DNA of 21,648 nucleotides from positions 1 through 21,648 of the forward strand of contig CAKTCT010000046.1 in NCBI GenBank assembly GCA_934539585.1, read 5' to 3'. Each line of letters opens with the position of its first letter. The stretch's first letter is position 1. The translations under genes were made by a program, and so were the position numbers. The DNA comes from an uncultured Oscillospiraceae bacterium (lineage in GTDB: Bacteria > Bacillota > Clostridia > Oscillospirales > Ruminococcaceae). The notes under the pieces are model-generated. The model was not told the DNA's origin. It searched no databases and was given only the letters and a program-made list of their open reading frames with translations. Of this stretch, positions 11,345-19,957 are shown piece by piece.

Positions 11345-12022
11345 TCAAATCAGTCCCCATTCGCCTGCCTGCACCTCGCCGGAATAGGTGTACAGCTGAA
11401 GCAGATAGGTGAGGGTCTCGTCCACGGCCAGCAGCATCTTTTCCATGTTGTTGGCGTCGGTCCAGGTAAGGTTGTCCATGGTCTCCGGCAAGGGCAGGGA
11501 GGCAGTATACGCCCCCAGCGCATTCCGGACGGCTTTCAGGCTTGCAAGATACCGGGAGAGTTTTCCGCTGTCCGGAATCTCTCCGGAGACCCAGACCTGC
11601 CGCACCGCCTCCACGGTGTAGCCGTACCGGGCAAGGCGGCTTTTCAGGTAGGCGATGGCGTCCTCTACCCGGGAAAAATCGGTGTAGTTGTAGCTGCCCT
11701 TCATTCCCGCTGTCCACTCCGCCTGTTCCGCTTCGGTCATTGCCGCCCAGCCCTTTGCCCGGAGCACCTTCCAGCGGTTAACGTCGGCAGCCGTCCGATC
11801 CGTGACCAGATGCAGCCCGTAATACAAGGTCATGGAGTAGGAAGCAGAGGTGCCCAGGGCGTTGACGGCGGTAATCTCCACCTGATAGATCTCCGTGCTG
11901 CTGCGCTGAGCCACGGCCTGCCATGCGTCGCCTGCCTGGGTCCAGGTAACGCTTTCCCCGTTGACCGTCCCGGAGACGTAGAGAATGTTCCCCGGGAGGT
12001 ACACATCCAGCGTCCGGGTCAT
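11345..12022 (-). CDS. baseplate/tail protein: Ig-like strand domain plus helical domain
   Basis: 225 residues from ATG 12022, whose ATGA overlaps the stop of the preceding gene. Residues 1-68 (VYLPGNILYVSGTVNGESV to YSMTLYYGL) form a short Ig-like beta domain that continues the theme of the upstream protein. Residues 70-115 have DRTAADVNRWKVLRAKGW, MTEAEQAEW and GMKGSYNYTDFSRVE, a helical motif recurrent in Clostridia phage tail proteins. The remainder is helical and ends LYTYSGEVQAGEWGLI. It lies between the hub-associated genes and the fiber, so a baseplate or fiber-connector role is likely. Confidence 0.72.
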   Translation of the reverse strand: MTRTLDVYLPGNILYVSGTVNGESVTWTQAGDAWQAVAQRSSTEIYQVEITAVNALGTSASYSMTLYYGLHLVTDRTAADVNRWKVLRAKGWAAMTEAEQAEWTAGMKGSYNYTDFSRVEDAIAYLKSRLARYGYTVEAVRQVWVSGEIPDSGKLSRYLASLKAVRNALGAYTASLPLPETMDNLTWTDANNMEKMLLAVDETLTYLLQLYTYSGEVQAGEWGLI

Positions 12023-12921
12023 GCAATCACCACGGAGATCAGCATGGTAGCCCCGGCGTCAACGGGGTTAGGCGTCACCGCTGCACTCTGGATCACCGGC
12101 ACGGAGGTATCTAAGGTCACGGTTCGGGTGACGCTGCTGGATTTTCCGGCGGCGTCGGTGGCCGTCACGACGATGGTGTTGCTGCCGTTGGCAAGGGTCA
12201 GGGCTTTGGTAAAGCTGCCGTCTGCACTGATCGTGGCAGCGCCCTTGTCCACGCCGTTTAAGCTCACCCTGACCGTCACCGGGCTGCTGGTAGCGTCGTT
12301 GGTGGTGCCCCGGACCGTCAGGCTCGCCGAGTTGGTGATGAGCCCGGCTTCCGGAGCCGTTACGTTGAGGGTGGGCGGCACCGTGTCCACGGTGTAGGAG
12401 GTGGTCTTCTGGACGGCTGCGTTTCCGTCGTGGTCGCTGACGTCGATGGTCACGGTGTGGGAGCCGTCCGACAAGGCGGCAGCTGGGGTATAGGTGACGC
12501 TGTAGCCGCCGGTGACAGCGGTCTTTGCAAGGGTGGAAGCAGCTGCGGAAACACCGTCCTGCTTCACCACAAGGGTGTCCAGATCCACCCCGGAGCCGCC
12601 GGTTTCGTCAATGACCGTGAAGACCACCGGCTGCTTGCTGTTGGTGACGTAAGCGCCAGAGCTGGGGGACAGGATGGTGATGACCGGAGCCACCTTCTCC
12701 CTGACCACCAGCTTTAAGCCGTCCAGTGTGGCCGCCGAGGCCGTCCCGGTGGTGCCTGCGTCGTTGGTGGCTTCCACTTCGATGTTGTAGCAGCCTCCGG
12801 GCAGGTTGTATGACGTGGCTCCGGGGGCCGTGATGGATGCTTCCCACTTCTTCGTGGAGCTGTTGTAGGTCAGATTGTGCCAGGTCCCGTTGACCTTGGC
12901 GCGAACGGTTTTGATTGCCAT
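12019..12921 (-). CDS. multi-Ig-domain tail/baseplate protein
   Basis: 300 residues from ATG 12921 (MAIKTVRAKVNGTWHNLTYN), which follows GGAGAGGAG. It consists of about three Ig-like units: roughly 1-72, 78-180 (APVITILSPSSGAYVTNS to TTSYTV) and 181-272 (VPPTLNVTAPEAGLITNS to VTRTVTL). The second and third open with the same P-x-(I/L)-x(V)-(L/T)-(S/A)-P motif and end alike, as in bacterial Ig-like/HYR repeats. The last 25 residues (QSAAVTPNPVDAGATMLISV) repeat a motif of the small upstream protein. Ig-like modules on phage tails usually bind weakly to surface polysaccharide; that function is inferred. Confidence 0.78.
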   Translation of the reverse strand: MAIKTVRAKVNGTWHNLTYNSSTKKWEASITAPGATSYNLPGGCYNIEVEATNDAGTTGTASAATLDGLKLVVREKVAPVITILSPSSGAYVTNSKQPVVFTVIDETGGSGVDLDTLVVKQDGVSAAASTLAKTAVTGGYSVTYTPAAALSDGSHTVTIDVSDHDGNAAVQKTTSYTVDTVPPTLNVTAPEAGLITNSASLTVRGTTNDATSSPVTVRVSLNGVDKGAATISADGSFTKALTLANGSNTIVVTATDAAGKSSSVTRTVTLDTSVPVIQSAAVTPNPVDAGATMLISVVIA

Positions 12922-12924
12922 TGA

Positions 12925-13101
12925 TTACTCCTCTCCGCAGTAGCCCTCGCCACTGTAACGGGTTTCCGGCTTTAAGATTACCGAAATTTCCGTGACCGAG
13001 AGCGACAGGACAAAGCGTGTGTTGATGGGAACGGGGTTGGGAGCCGCCGCCGCAGCCGTGACCGCCGGACAGAGAACCGAAACGGTGACTTCTGTGCTCA
13101 T
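12925..13101 (-). CDS. small tail-region protein with PNPV motif (58 aa)
   Basis: The ATG at 13099-13101 overlaps the hub gene's TGA (ATGA) and the frame runs 58 codons to TAA at 12925-12927. The sequence has VTVSVLCPAVTAAAAAPNPV followed by strands RFVLSLSVTEISVIL and a C-terminal ETRYSGEGYCGEE. Small proteins of this layout occur before Ig-like tail proteins in related phages, so a single beta domain fitted to the hub is plausible. The PNPV...(I/L)SV pattern also forms the end of the next protein. Confidence 0.7.
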   Translation of the reverse strand: MSTEVTVSVLCPAVTAAAAAPNPVPINTRFVLSLSVTEISVILKPETRYSGEGYCGEE

Positions 13102-14549
13102 GACAGCACCTCACAGTCAGCCGCCACGGTGTTGGAGAGCTTCAATTCCATTTTTAAGAGGTTTCCCGTCTCCGTGGTGCCCCATGGGGTGGGCACGGTC
13201 ACGCAGCCGCCCAGCCGCTCTCCGGCCCAGACAAAGGTTGTGCGGTTGGTGGTCCGGCGCTGGTAGTAGTCGTAGACCCTCTGAGCCGCCGCCTGCCCGA
13301 TGTCCGGGGAGATCAGGGTGGCTCCCTCCACTGTGACCACGTTTTTCTTGTCCGTTGCGGTCACGTCGGGATTTTGGACGGTGTACACCGTTTTTGTGTC
13401 GGCGTACCTCTGCCCGTTTATCTCCACGCCTCCGTCTGCCGAGGCGGTGTAGCTGTGAGCCGTCACCCGGACCTCGGTGACGATGGCGGCAGTTTCTGCT
13501 GTGGCTCCCAGATAGACCCGGTTCTGGCTGATGACCTCTGGCACGGTGCCCAGGGACAAGACCCGGATGCCGTCGGTCCCGTCAGTAGAGACGCAAACGC
13601 CCCAGGCAAACAGCACCTGCTGGATAGCTTCCCGGCGGGTACAGGGTTGGAGAATGCCGGTCAGGGCGGCGTCCTCTGCTTCGATGATCAAAGGAAAATC
13701 TCCGCCGATAATCTCCCCTAAGAGCTTCTTGGCCGAGTAGGACGTGTACACGCCGCCGGGGAAGTTGTCCCCGCCCAGCACTCCCAGCGCATCACTGCAG
13801 GAAATCTGATAGATATTTTTCGACGACCGCTTGGATGTGTCAATGTAGTATACGCCGATGAGATTTCCGTCGTTCCGCACCTCTACCGGCTGCTTTAACT
13901 GGAACATATACTCGACATTTCGACGGCTTTCCAGCGTCCACGTCAGAGAGGACACCGGCAGCTCGGCGGCGATGGGGTGCATCTGATTGGTTATGGAGCC
14001 GTCCCAGATCTCCGACATTCCGAAGGATCGGTAGGTGCCGAAGATGATCCGCTCCACCTTGGCGTATCGCCCGGGGAGGCTGGTGCGCTTTAAGGTGACG
14101 ACAATCCGGGTGTAGCCGATGACCTTTTTCTCGCAGTAGTAAGATGCGTTGTCCGGGGAAAAGTCTTCGCTGGCCTTTACGGTGTCCTGCCGATACCAGT
14201 CGATGTGGATGCGGTCGCAGAATTCACCGGTTCCGGTGTCGAAAAGGATGGTGATCCCCAGAGACGCAAACGCCGCATTGAAAGAGATGTCGATGACCGG
14301 CGGGTCTGCAAAGGTTCCGTCCGCCCCGCTGATGGTTGAGGACCAGAAGGCAGGCTGCTGCTTGTCCCCGGCGATGTGCTGCCCGTCAAGCCCCCAGTAG
14401 CCGAACTCCAGAGTAGCCGCCGGGGAGACGGACACCCCTGCCGGCAGCAGGGAAGGTTCAGAAAAGGCAGAAGCCGAATCCGTTGTCACCGCTGCCGCTT
14501 CCTCTGCCCCGGGAGCCACGTCCTTGTATAGGATGGTGGTCTTGCTCAC
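13098..14549 (-). CDS. tail hub / baseplate protein
   Basis: 483 residues from a GTG at 14549 (GTGA overlap with the upstream stop, AGGTG nearby). The N-terminal third is strand-rich with aromatic sites (TLEFGYWGLDGQHIAGDKQQ), like a galactose-binding-type domain. RNVEYMFQLKQPVEVRNDGN and LIGVYYIDTSKRSSKNIYQI, then CSDALGVLGGDNFPGGVYTS and TRREAIQQVLFAWGVCVSTD, follow the layout of gp27-like hub proteins, with a final domain that includes YDYYQRRTTNRTTFVWAGER. It comes directly after the tape measure and distal tail protein, the expected place for the hub that seals the tube. No peptidase motif is visible. Confidence 0.78.
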   Translation of the reverse strand: MSKTTILYKDVAPGAEEAAAVTTDSASAFSEPSLLPAGVSVSPAATLEFGYWGLDGQHIAGDKQQPAFWSSTISGADGTFADPPVIDISFNAAFASLGITILFDTGTGEFCDRIHIDWYRQDTVKASEDFSPDNASYYCEKKVIGYTRIVVTLKRTSLPGRYAKVERIIFGTYRSFGMSEIWDGSITNQMHPIAAELPVSSLTWTLESRRNVEYMFQLKQPVEVRNDGNLIGVYYIDTSKRSSKNIYQISCSDALGVLGGDNFPGGVYTSYSAKKLLGEIIGGDFPLIIEAEDAALTGILQPCTRREAIQQVLFAWGVCVSTDGTDGIRVLSLGTVPEVISQNRVYLGATAETAAIVTEVRVTAHSYTASADGGVEINGQRYADTKTVYTVQNPDVTATDKKNVVTVEGATLISPDIGQAAAQRVYDYYQRRTTNRTTFVWAGERLGGCVTVPTPWGTTETGNLLKMELKLSNTVAADCEVLS

Positions 14550-14938
14550 GGCGTCACCTGCGCTTCCATGGGGATGAAGTTTACGGAAATCTCGTCCCAG
14601 TAGTTTTTGGAGCCGGTGGAGGTCCGGAGCTTCCGCTTGCCTTTGGTGTAGTACGCCTCATAGGTAATGCTGCTCTGACCGTCCGCCGCTTCCAGCTGGA
14701 CGGAATCGTCCACCGAGTGGGCGACCAGGTAGTCCCAGAGGGCGTCAAAGTCCTCGTTGCTCTTGCCGTTGAAAAAGGTGACGGTGTGGCCGATGTAGGC
14801 GCCGATGATGTCCCGCACCATCCGCCCCGACATGACCCGCCCGGCGTTTTTTCCGTCCAGCACCTCAAAGCTTTCCTCCAGGTCAGAAATGGCTACGGTC
14901 ACGTCGAAGGCAACGCCGTTGATCTTTACGTAGTTCAT
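14546..14938 (-). CDS. tail protein, probable distal-tail-like adaptor (130 aa)
   Basis: ATG 14938 (MNYVKINGVAFDVTVAISDL) is preceded by GGAGGTG and the tape-measure stop. The product is beta-rich with SFEVLDGKNAGRVMSGRMVR and a mid helix (NEDFDALWDYLVAHS), then YEAYYTKGKRKLRTSTGSKN and YWDEISVNFIPM. The pattern is known to me from Clostridia phages immediately after the tape measure. Position and beta content suggest the ring between tube and hub (Dit-like), but it is shorter than classic Dit proteins. Confidence 0.65.
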   Translation of the reverse strand: MNYVKINGVAFDVTVAISDLEESFEVLDGKNAGRVMSGRMVRDIIGAYIGHTVTFFNGKSNEDFDALWDYLVAHSVDDSVQLEAADGQSSITYEAYYTKGKRKLRTSTGSKNYWDEISVNFIPMEAQVTP

Positions 14939-14939
14939 C

Positions 14940-17906
14940 TTACACCTCCGTCAGGCTGACGCCGATGCGCCGCTGCTCCGATTTGTTCAGCCGGAAAATG
15001 AGCTTTGCAAACTGAACGCCGTCCACTTCCATGACGGCTTCCTGGTCGGTTCCACGGTTCCCGTACTGTGCCATGACCTCCGCTACAGCCTGCTTGATGG
15101 TCTCTAAGGGCGCTTCGATGTTGGTGCCCTGCTTCTGGTCGCCCAAAACGGCCATGAATTCCCGGTTGGGAGGGATGACCGCGCCTTGGGCCAGACGGGG
15201 AATTTCCACTCGGCTGATGGAGGGAATGCTGATACCCATGCTCTTGCCGCCGATGAGAGGAACCCAGTTGGGCACGTCGAAGCTGATTTTGTTCATCTGG
15301 GAGATCAGCCAGTTCAGGCCGTCGATGATGGCGTTGATAGCTCCTTCCAGCAGCGAAACGATGCCGTTCCAGATTCCCGCAAAGATGTCTTTCACACCGT
15401 CCCACGCCTTTTTCCAGTCACCGGAGAAAACGCCGGAAATGAAATTGGTAATGCCACTCATGATTTGTTTAAACGCATCTAGCAGCGGCTGGAAGTTCTT
15501 CTTGATCCCGTCCAGCAGACCGTCCATGAGGTACTTGCCCTGTTCCGCCATGACGGTGGAGGGCGAGTGGATTCCGAAGACGTTTTTGAATCCGTCTATG
15601 AAGGGCTGGAAGATGTGGTCCTTGATCCATGTGCCGATGTCTTTTATCACGTTCCAGATACCGTCCAGAAGTCCTTGCAGCGTGAATTCGCCGTCCTCAT
15701 AGGCCGTTTCATGCCACCAGTTAACGACTTCCGCCCACGCATCTTTTATCAGACCCCACAGAAACGCTGTAAGGGCACCGAATGCTGCGCCGATGGCCCG
15801 GAATGTGGATTCTGCCACACCTGCCCAGTCCACGCTGACGAGGAAGGTCTTGACCTGCTGCCCGATCTGCTGCCAGTCGATGGATGCCAGGGTGTCATAG
15901 GCAGAATCCATGAACCCGATCACCAGATTGCTTGCTGACTTCGCCAGCTGTGCCATGTCCAAGTTCAGTAGGAACCCCGCCAGCGTCTCGATGCCGATCT
16001 TGAACCCGGCAAAGAGCAGCTGCCCGACGGCGATCCAATCAATGCTGGAAATGGCGCTGTTGAATAGGTCCGCAAGGCTGGAGCCCAGGTTCTGCCAGTC
16101 GATGGAGTAGATGTAGCTGACCAGGAACTGCACCGCCAGATTCAGCCCGGAGCCCAGCGCAGCGCCAAGAGTAGCCCAGTCGATGTTGTTCACCATGTCG
16201 TTGAACGCCTGGCCTAAGTCGGTTCCCAGCTGTTTTACCTTGTCCAACACGCCGGGGAAGGTGAACATTTCCAGGAGATTTTGAGCAAAGGTATTGACGC
16301 CTGCGGCAAAGGCATCCATTCCCGCTTTCAGCCTCGGAAGGCCGTTGTTCAGAAAGCTGTCCAGAAAGGCGCTGAACGCCGCACCCCAGGAGGAAAAGAC
16401 GGTGTCGTCCATTTGAGCGTCGAAGGCCGGAGCCATTGCGTCCGCTGTCCCGCCGCCTCCGGAGGATGAACCGGTGGAGAGCTGGTTGATCTCGTCAAAG
16501 GACGCCATGGATTTCTGAGCCTTGTCCGCTGCGCTTCCGGCGTTTTCGGTGGCTTTTGCCTGAGCGTTCAGAGCTTTGGCGTTTGCCTGGGCCTGTTTGC
16601 CCGTCGTCCCGAAAAGCGCCGACGTGAACTGGGAAACAACGGTGATGGCCCTTGCCAGAATGTTCAGCAGAGAAGTCAACGCCGGTACTACGGCATCATA
16701 GATGGGCTGGAAGGCCGTCAGCAAGGCCCCCCGCACCTGCCCCACGGCAGCGGTGAAAGCCGTGTTCAAAGACAGATACTTTCCCACCTGCTCCTTGACC
16801 ATCCCCAGACCCTTGTAAATGACGCTGAACACCAGAGCGCTTTTGATGGTGCTGCCCAGCCGCTTGAGCTTCCCGCTGAGGGAGCCAGACAGCCTGGAAA
16901 ACACGTTGAGCTTTTTGGCGGCGTTGACGATCCCGGAGCCCAGACTTTTCAACATGGAGCCGGTGGCTTTCAGCGTCTGCGAGATTCCGGAACGGACGGT
17001 TTTCAGCACGGAGGAAACCTTCTCCTTGACCTTGTCCCATTTGCCAATGTCCGGTTCCGGTGGCTCCCAATTCTGATACTCTGAGAGCTCTGCGTTGATC
17101 TCCTTGATGCGGTCGCAGACCTGGTCATATTCCTCATACCCCAATCCAATCCCGGCAGCCTGCATTGTGGCAAGTTCTCCCCGCAGTTCACGGAGCTCTG
17201 CATTCAAGGCTACGATGTACTCGTCTGCCACAGTAGCACTGTCTCTGACTTTTTGGAGGGCCTGAGCGTCCTGACCCATCGCTGATGCGTGCTCCCGTGC
17301 TTTCTGGGCCGCCTGAGAAAGACTTTCCAGCTGCTTTTGGAGAGCCGCTTCCTGTTTTTCCAGAGGTCCCAGCATTGCTTTTTCAGCAGCCGCAGCCTCT
17401 TGTTCCTTTTTTTCCATGTGTGAGCTCAAAGCTGGATTTCTTTTATCCACACCCGGTTGAGCCATCACTTCTTTTTTGTATACTTTGATGTCGTGAATGA
17501 CGTTTTTTAGCTTTCGTGCGGCTTGGTCATACTCTTCATCCCCGAACCACTTGCCCTGGGATTCCAGGTCCTTGATCACGGCCTTAGCGTCCTCCAGGGC
17601 CTGTTTCATCTCATTGACCGCCTGGGATGCCCCATGGTAGTTCTCGATGAAATCCATAGCCTCCCGGTTGTAGCCGCTGCCGAACTCGTCCCGGGTTCTT
17701 CCGGCGCCGTTGAGCACCTTTTGTAGCTCTCCCGCCGCATCAGTGGCATCATCAAGGACTTGTTTAATGCCGTTGCTGGGTGCTTTTTCTGCTGCTTTTC
17801 CCACTGCGTCGATCCGTTTTTCCAGATCTTTTAGTTCTTTTTCAGCCTGCGAATTGTCCACCAGTGCTTTGACGATAATTTCGCCGTCGACTTTTCCGTC
17901 CGCCAT
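14940..17906 (-). CDS. tail tape measure protein
   Basis: 988 residues from ATG 17906, directly abutting the Gp15 stop. Residues about 10-290 are coiled coil rich in Glu, Lys and Ala; about 340-440 is hydrophobic (SLNTAFTAAVGQVRGALLTA and SLLNILARAITVV), the usual membrane-active part. About 575-700 is a repeat region with (I/V)DW or LDM every 16-28 residues. The C-terminal part has GIHSPSTVMAEQGKYLMDGL, WNGIVSLLEGAINAIIDGLN and RLAQGAVIPPNREFMAVLGD, typical of TP901-1-type tape measures. It sets tail length and passes into the host envelope at DNA entry. At about 1.5 angstrom per residue the tail would be near 150 nm (inference). No muralytic motif was found. Confidence 0.95.
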   Translation of the reverse strand: MADGKVDGEIIVKALVDNSQAEKELKDLEKRIDAVGKAAEKAPSNGIKQVLDDATDAAGELQKVLNGAGRTRDEFGSGYNREAMDFIENYHGASQAVNEMKQALEDAKAVIKDLESQGKWFGDEEYDQAARKLKNVIHDIKVYKKEVMAQPGVDKRNPALSSHMEKKEQEAAAAEKAMLGPLEKQEAALQKQLESLSQAAQKAREHASAMGQDAQALQKVRDSATVADEYIVALNAELRELRGELATMQAAGIGLGYEEYDQVCDRIKEINAELSEYQNWEPPEPDIGKWDKVKEKVSSVLKTVRSGISQTLKATGSMLKSLGSGIVNAAKKLNVFSRLSGSLSGKLKRLGSTIKSALVFSVIYKGLGMVKEQVGKYLSLNTAFTAAVGQVRGALLTAFQPIYDAVVPALTSLLNILARAITVVSQFTSALFGTTGKQAQANAKALNAQAKATENAGSAADKAQKSMASFDEINQLSTGSSSGGGGTADAMAPAFDAQMDDTVFSSWGAAFSAFLDSFLNNGLPRLKAGMDAFAAGVNTFAQNLLEMFTFPGVLDKVKQLGTDLGQAFNDMVNNIDWATLGAALGSGLNLAVQFLVSYIYSIDWQNLGSSLADLFNSAISSIDWIAVGQLLFAGFKIGIETLAGFLLNLDMAQLAKSASNLVIGFMDSAYDTLASIDWQQIGQQVKTFLVSVDWAGVAESTFRAIGAAFGALTAFLWGLIKDAWAEVVNWWHETAYEDGEFTLQGLLDGIWNVIKDIGTWIKDHIFQPFIDGFKNVFGIHSPSTVMAEQGKYLMDGLLDGIKKNFQPLLDAFKQIMSGITNFISGVFSGDWKKAWDGVKDIFAGIWNGIVSLLEGAINAIIDGLNWLISQMNKISFDVPNWVPLIGGKSMGISIPSISRVEIPRLAQGAVIPPNREFMAVLGDQKQGTNIEAPLETIKQAVAEVMAQYGNRGTDQEAVMEVDGVQFAKLIFRLNKSEQRRIGVSLTEV

Positions 17907-18461
17907 TTATCCACCCCATTCCTTTAACAAGTCGCTTTCGGCCTGTGTATAAGCCCTAGGCAAGTCAACCAAATCTCGATTTTGGCGGTACCAGTCCCGA
18001 TCGAATTTATCCAGCGTTTTTCCCTTTGCTTTCAGGCTTCGAATGCGGACAATCTGAGCGAAGGTACAATCACCAATTTCGTAATAAGCAGCAAGAAAGG
18101 ACCACCAGTGCAGTGATCCTGCTCGGCAGTCCCTTCCTAAAACACGGTTTATCGGAGCGGCAATGTACGGAAAATCCTTTTTCCAGTCCACCAGATGCAG
18201 GGGCTTTCGATCCTGACGAACTTCATTCTGTCCCCCTCGCAAGAACCAAAGGCATTGCGTTACAGCGTCTTGATAATTCTCAGGAGGTAAGACGTCAAAA
18301 GTGGGATAAAATATGCTTAGGCACCCTCGCCCACGATCACGATCTGTCAGCATAGGGTCATTCAGCAGATTGAGAATATCCAGCGCAGGCCGAAAATCCC
18401 AGCGGATTGGATACTCCTGACCATCAATCAGAACACTTTTCGGAAGATCGTAGTCCGTCAT
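17907..18461 (-). CDS. Gp15-family tail assembly chaperone
   Basis: 184 residues; the ATG at 18461 overlaps the upstream stop as ATGA. It has VLIDGQEYPIRWDFRPALDI at the N-terminus, YPTFDVLPPENYQDAVTQCL and WFLRGGQ in the middle, then FPYIAAPINRVLGRDCRAGS and HWWSFLAAYYEIGD, the Gp15 family hallmarks. In this gene order it is the second tail assembly chaperone, working on the tape measure with the preceding gene product. It is a separate coupled ORF, not a visible frameshift product. Confidence 0.9.
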   Translation of the reverse strand: MTDYDLPKSVLIDGQEYPIRWDFRPALDILNLLNDPMLTDRDRGRGCLSIFYPTFDVLPPENYQDAVTQCLWFLRGGQNEVRQDRKPLHLVDWKKDFPYIAAPINRVLGRDCRAGSLHWWSFLAAYYEIGDCTFAQIVRIRSLKAKGKTLDKFDRDWYRQNRDLVDLPRAYTQAESDLLKEWGG

Positions 18462-18886
18462 TTTGGCTGCTTCCGGTATTTGGCAAGATATTCATCAAGC
18501 CGAGCATTACTGCGGCGCTGTTCTTCCGACGTGGAATCAGCCACCACGTCCATGACGGCCAGCAGGAAGTTTACCCACACGGGCAGGCCGTCGGCCATGG
18601 CATAGATGTTCATGTCGGAAAACAGTTCTGTGCAGACATCCTTGCCGAAGATAGCATTGACGTCCGCCCGCATTTCCTCATCCATGGCTCGGGAGACCTT
18701 GAAGATCTCCCGATTATCGGTGAGACTGTTTACCTGTTCCCGGTACTTCGTCTGTTTCTGATCCAGTGTATCGAATGTGTCGTAGAGCCTTTCCACGAAA
18801 AAGCTGTTAGTGGGGTTAAACGAAATCTCGCAAATCCCGTTGACAGTAAAGGTTTTAATGCCATTTGCAAAATTCACCGAAGCCAT
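18458..18886 (-). CDS. tail assembly chaperone 1
   Basis: 142 residues from ATG 18886 (MASVNFANGIKTFTVNGICE), with GGAGG before it. A short beta start (FTVNGICEISFNPTNSFFVE) is followed by a long helical region with EQVNSLTDNREIFKVSRAMD, and FGKDVCTELFSDMNIYAMAD leads into a short hydrophobic helix. It matches proteins placed between tail tube and Gp15 in Firmicutes siphoviruses, the lambda gpG position. A 28-base gap separates it from the tube gene. Confidence 0.82.
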   Translation of the reverse strand: MASVNFANGIKTFTVNGICEISFNPTNSFFVERLYDTFDTLDQKQTKYREQVNSLTDNREIFKVSRAMDEEMRADVNAIFGKDVCTELFSDMNIYAMADGLPVWVNFLLAVMDVVADSTSEEQRRSNARLDEYLAKYRKQPK

Positions 18887-18912
18887 GATGTACCTCCGTT
18901 TTTCTTGTGTTT

Positions 18913-19443
18913 TTATGCTGCGTCAGGGGTAAAGGTCACAGCGCCGTTGGCCCCCTTAGCGACAGTGCCCAGAGTCCTGGTGCCGCCATAGGTGATCTCG
19001 GTGGCGATGTTCAGTGTGCCGCCGCCGTCGCCGCCGATGCTGGTCACGGCAATGGCGCTGGATTCGTACCGCTCCGCAAAGGACTTGGTTTCCCCAGAAA
19101 CGGCGTAAAAGTGGACAATGAGCATGTCCTGATTCGCCAGAGCCTGCGCATCCCGATCCTTGATCGCCAGATTCCAGAGTTTGACGGCGGCAGGATCGTC
19201 CGCATCAAGAGGGTATCCGTCATAGGTCTGGGTGGTGGTGGGCTTTTTCATGGTGGTGTAGGTGCTGCCCAAAACGTCCTGTTTGCTTTCGGTGCCCCAG
19301 TCGTATTCGGCGGTGGATTCCTCCACTCGCTTACCGATGGCGCTCCATACGGGGGATTCTTTCGTGCCGGTATTCAGGTAGGCAATCATCAATTCCCGAT
19401 CGATGGTCTGGCCTGCGGCAGTGTTGAAGGCGAGATCTGCCAT
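18913..19443 (-). CDS. major tail (tube) protein
   Basis: 176 residues from ATG 19443 (MADLAFNTAAGQTIDRELMI), after AGGAGTTG. Key segments are YLNTGTKESPVWSAIGKRVE, AEYDWGTESKQDVLGSTYTT and YDGYPLDADDPAAVKLWNLA, a combination typical of the Clostridia phage tail tube family. A Gly-rich end (SIGGDGGGTLNIATEITYGG) and VTFTPDAA follow. It polymerises into the hollow tail tube around the tape measure. The position between terminator and chaperones agrees. Confidence 0.9.
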   Translation of the reverse strand: MADLAFNTAAGQTIDRELMIAYLNTGTKESPVWSAIGKRVEESTAEYDWGTESKQDVLGSTYTTMKKPTTTQTYDGYPLDADDPAAVKLWNLAIKDRDAQALANQDMLIVHFYAVSGETKSFAERYESSAIAVTSIGGDGGGTLNIATEITYGGTRTLGTVAKGANGAVTFTPDAA

Positions 19444-19454
19444 AATTTCAACTC

Positions 19455-19955
19455 CTATTTGTCAAATTCGTTGTTGTAATCCAGCCTTAAAGCGATGAGC
19501 CAATCCTCAACACCATCTTGATAAGCGCTGTTGAGGTAGCCCGGACTCGTTCGGCTGATGGTTTTGATAATGCGATTGCCCGAAGCCATTACGGGATATG
19601 CATCAAGTTGGTATTCCTTACCGTTCAGTTCAATCGGCTGTTTTTCCAGCCATTTCCCGAGAGTGTCAAGGAATTCCTTGATTCGGATACGCTGCATTTC
19701 TGATTTGGGTGCGGCCCGATAAATTACATTGAACGGATACTGACAGACCTGCATGACATGACCGGTAATATCCGTTTTCTGCTTCTGGATTGCGGCACCG
19801 GAAACCGGAAAAAAGCCGATTCCGGAAGCGTCAGAAAGCGTAGAAAAAAGGATTCGATTCTGCCCTGACAGTCCTGGAAACTGATTCAGCAGATCCAGTA
19901 AAACTTTGCTGACGGCATCTGATCCGTCGATGTCAATAACTGCTTTGGGTGGCAT
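19455..19955 (-). CDS. tail terminator (Minor_capsid_3-like)
   Basis: 166 residues from ATG 19955, two bases after the upstream stop, with GGAGGT inside the preceding gene's last codons. It opens DIDGSDAVSKVLLDLLNQFP and has GFFPVSGAAIQKQKTDITGH, QYPFNVIYRA, LDTLGKWLEKQP and RIIKTISRTSPGYLNSAYQD, the pattern of proteins labelled minor capsid protein or tail terminator. It would cap the completed tail tube and join it to the head. Confidence 0.85.
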   Translation of the reverse strand: MPPKAVIDIDGSDAVSKVLLDLLNQFPGLSGQNRILFSTLSDASGIGFFPVSGAAIQKQKTDITGHVMQVCQYPFNVIYRAAPKSEMQRIRIKEFLDTLGKWLEKQPIELNGKEYQLDAYPVMASGNRIIKTISRTSPGYLNSAYQDGVEDWLIALRLDYNNEFDK

Positions 19956-19957
19956 GA

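Noticed and set aside
11255..12397. 380-codon plus-strand frame opposite the two Ig-like tail genes
   Set aside because: It lies wholly antisense to two well-supported coupled genes, has no ribosome site, and its composition follows from the Ala/Thr/Val-rich codons of the opposite strand.
18450..18470. Programmed frameshift joining the two tail chaperones, as in lambda G/GT
   Set aside because: The junction CAGCCAAAATGA lacks a canonical slippery heptamer in the right frame. An ATGA overlap explains expression of the Gp15 gene as a separate protein.
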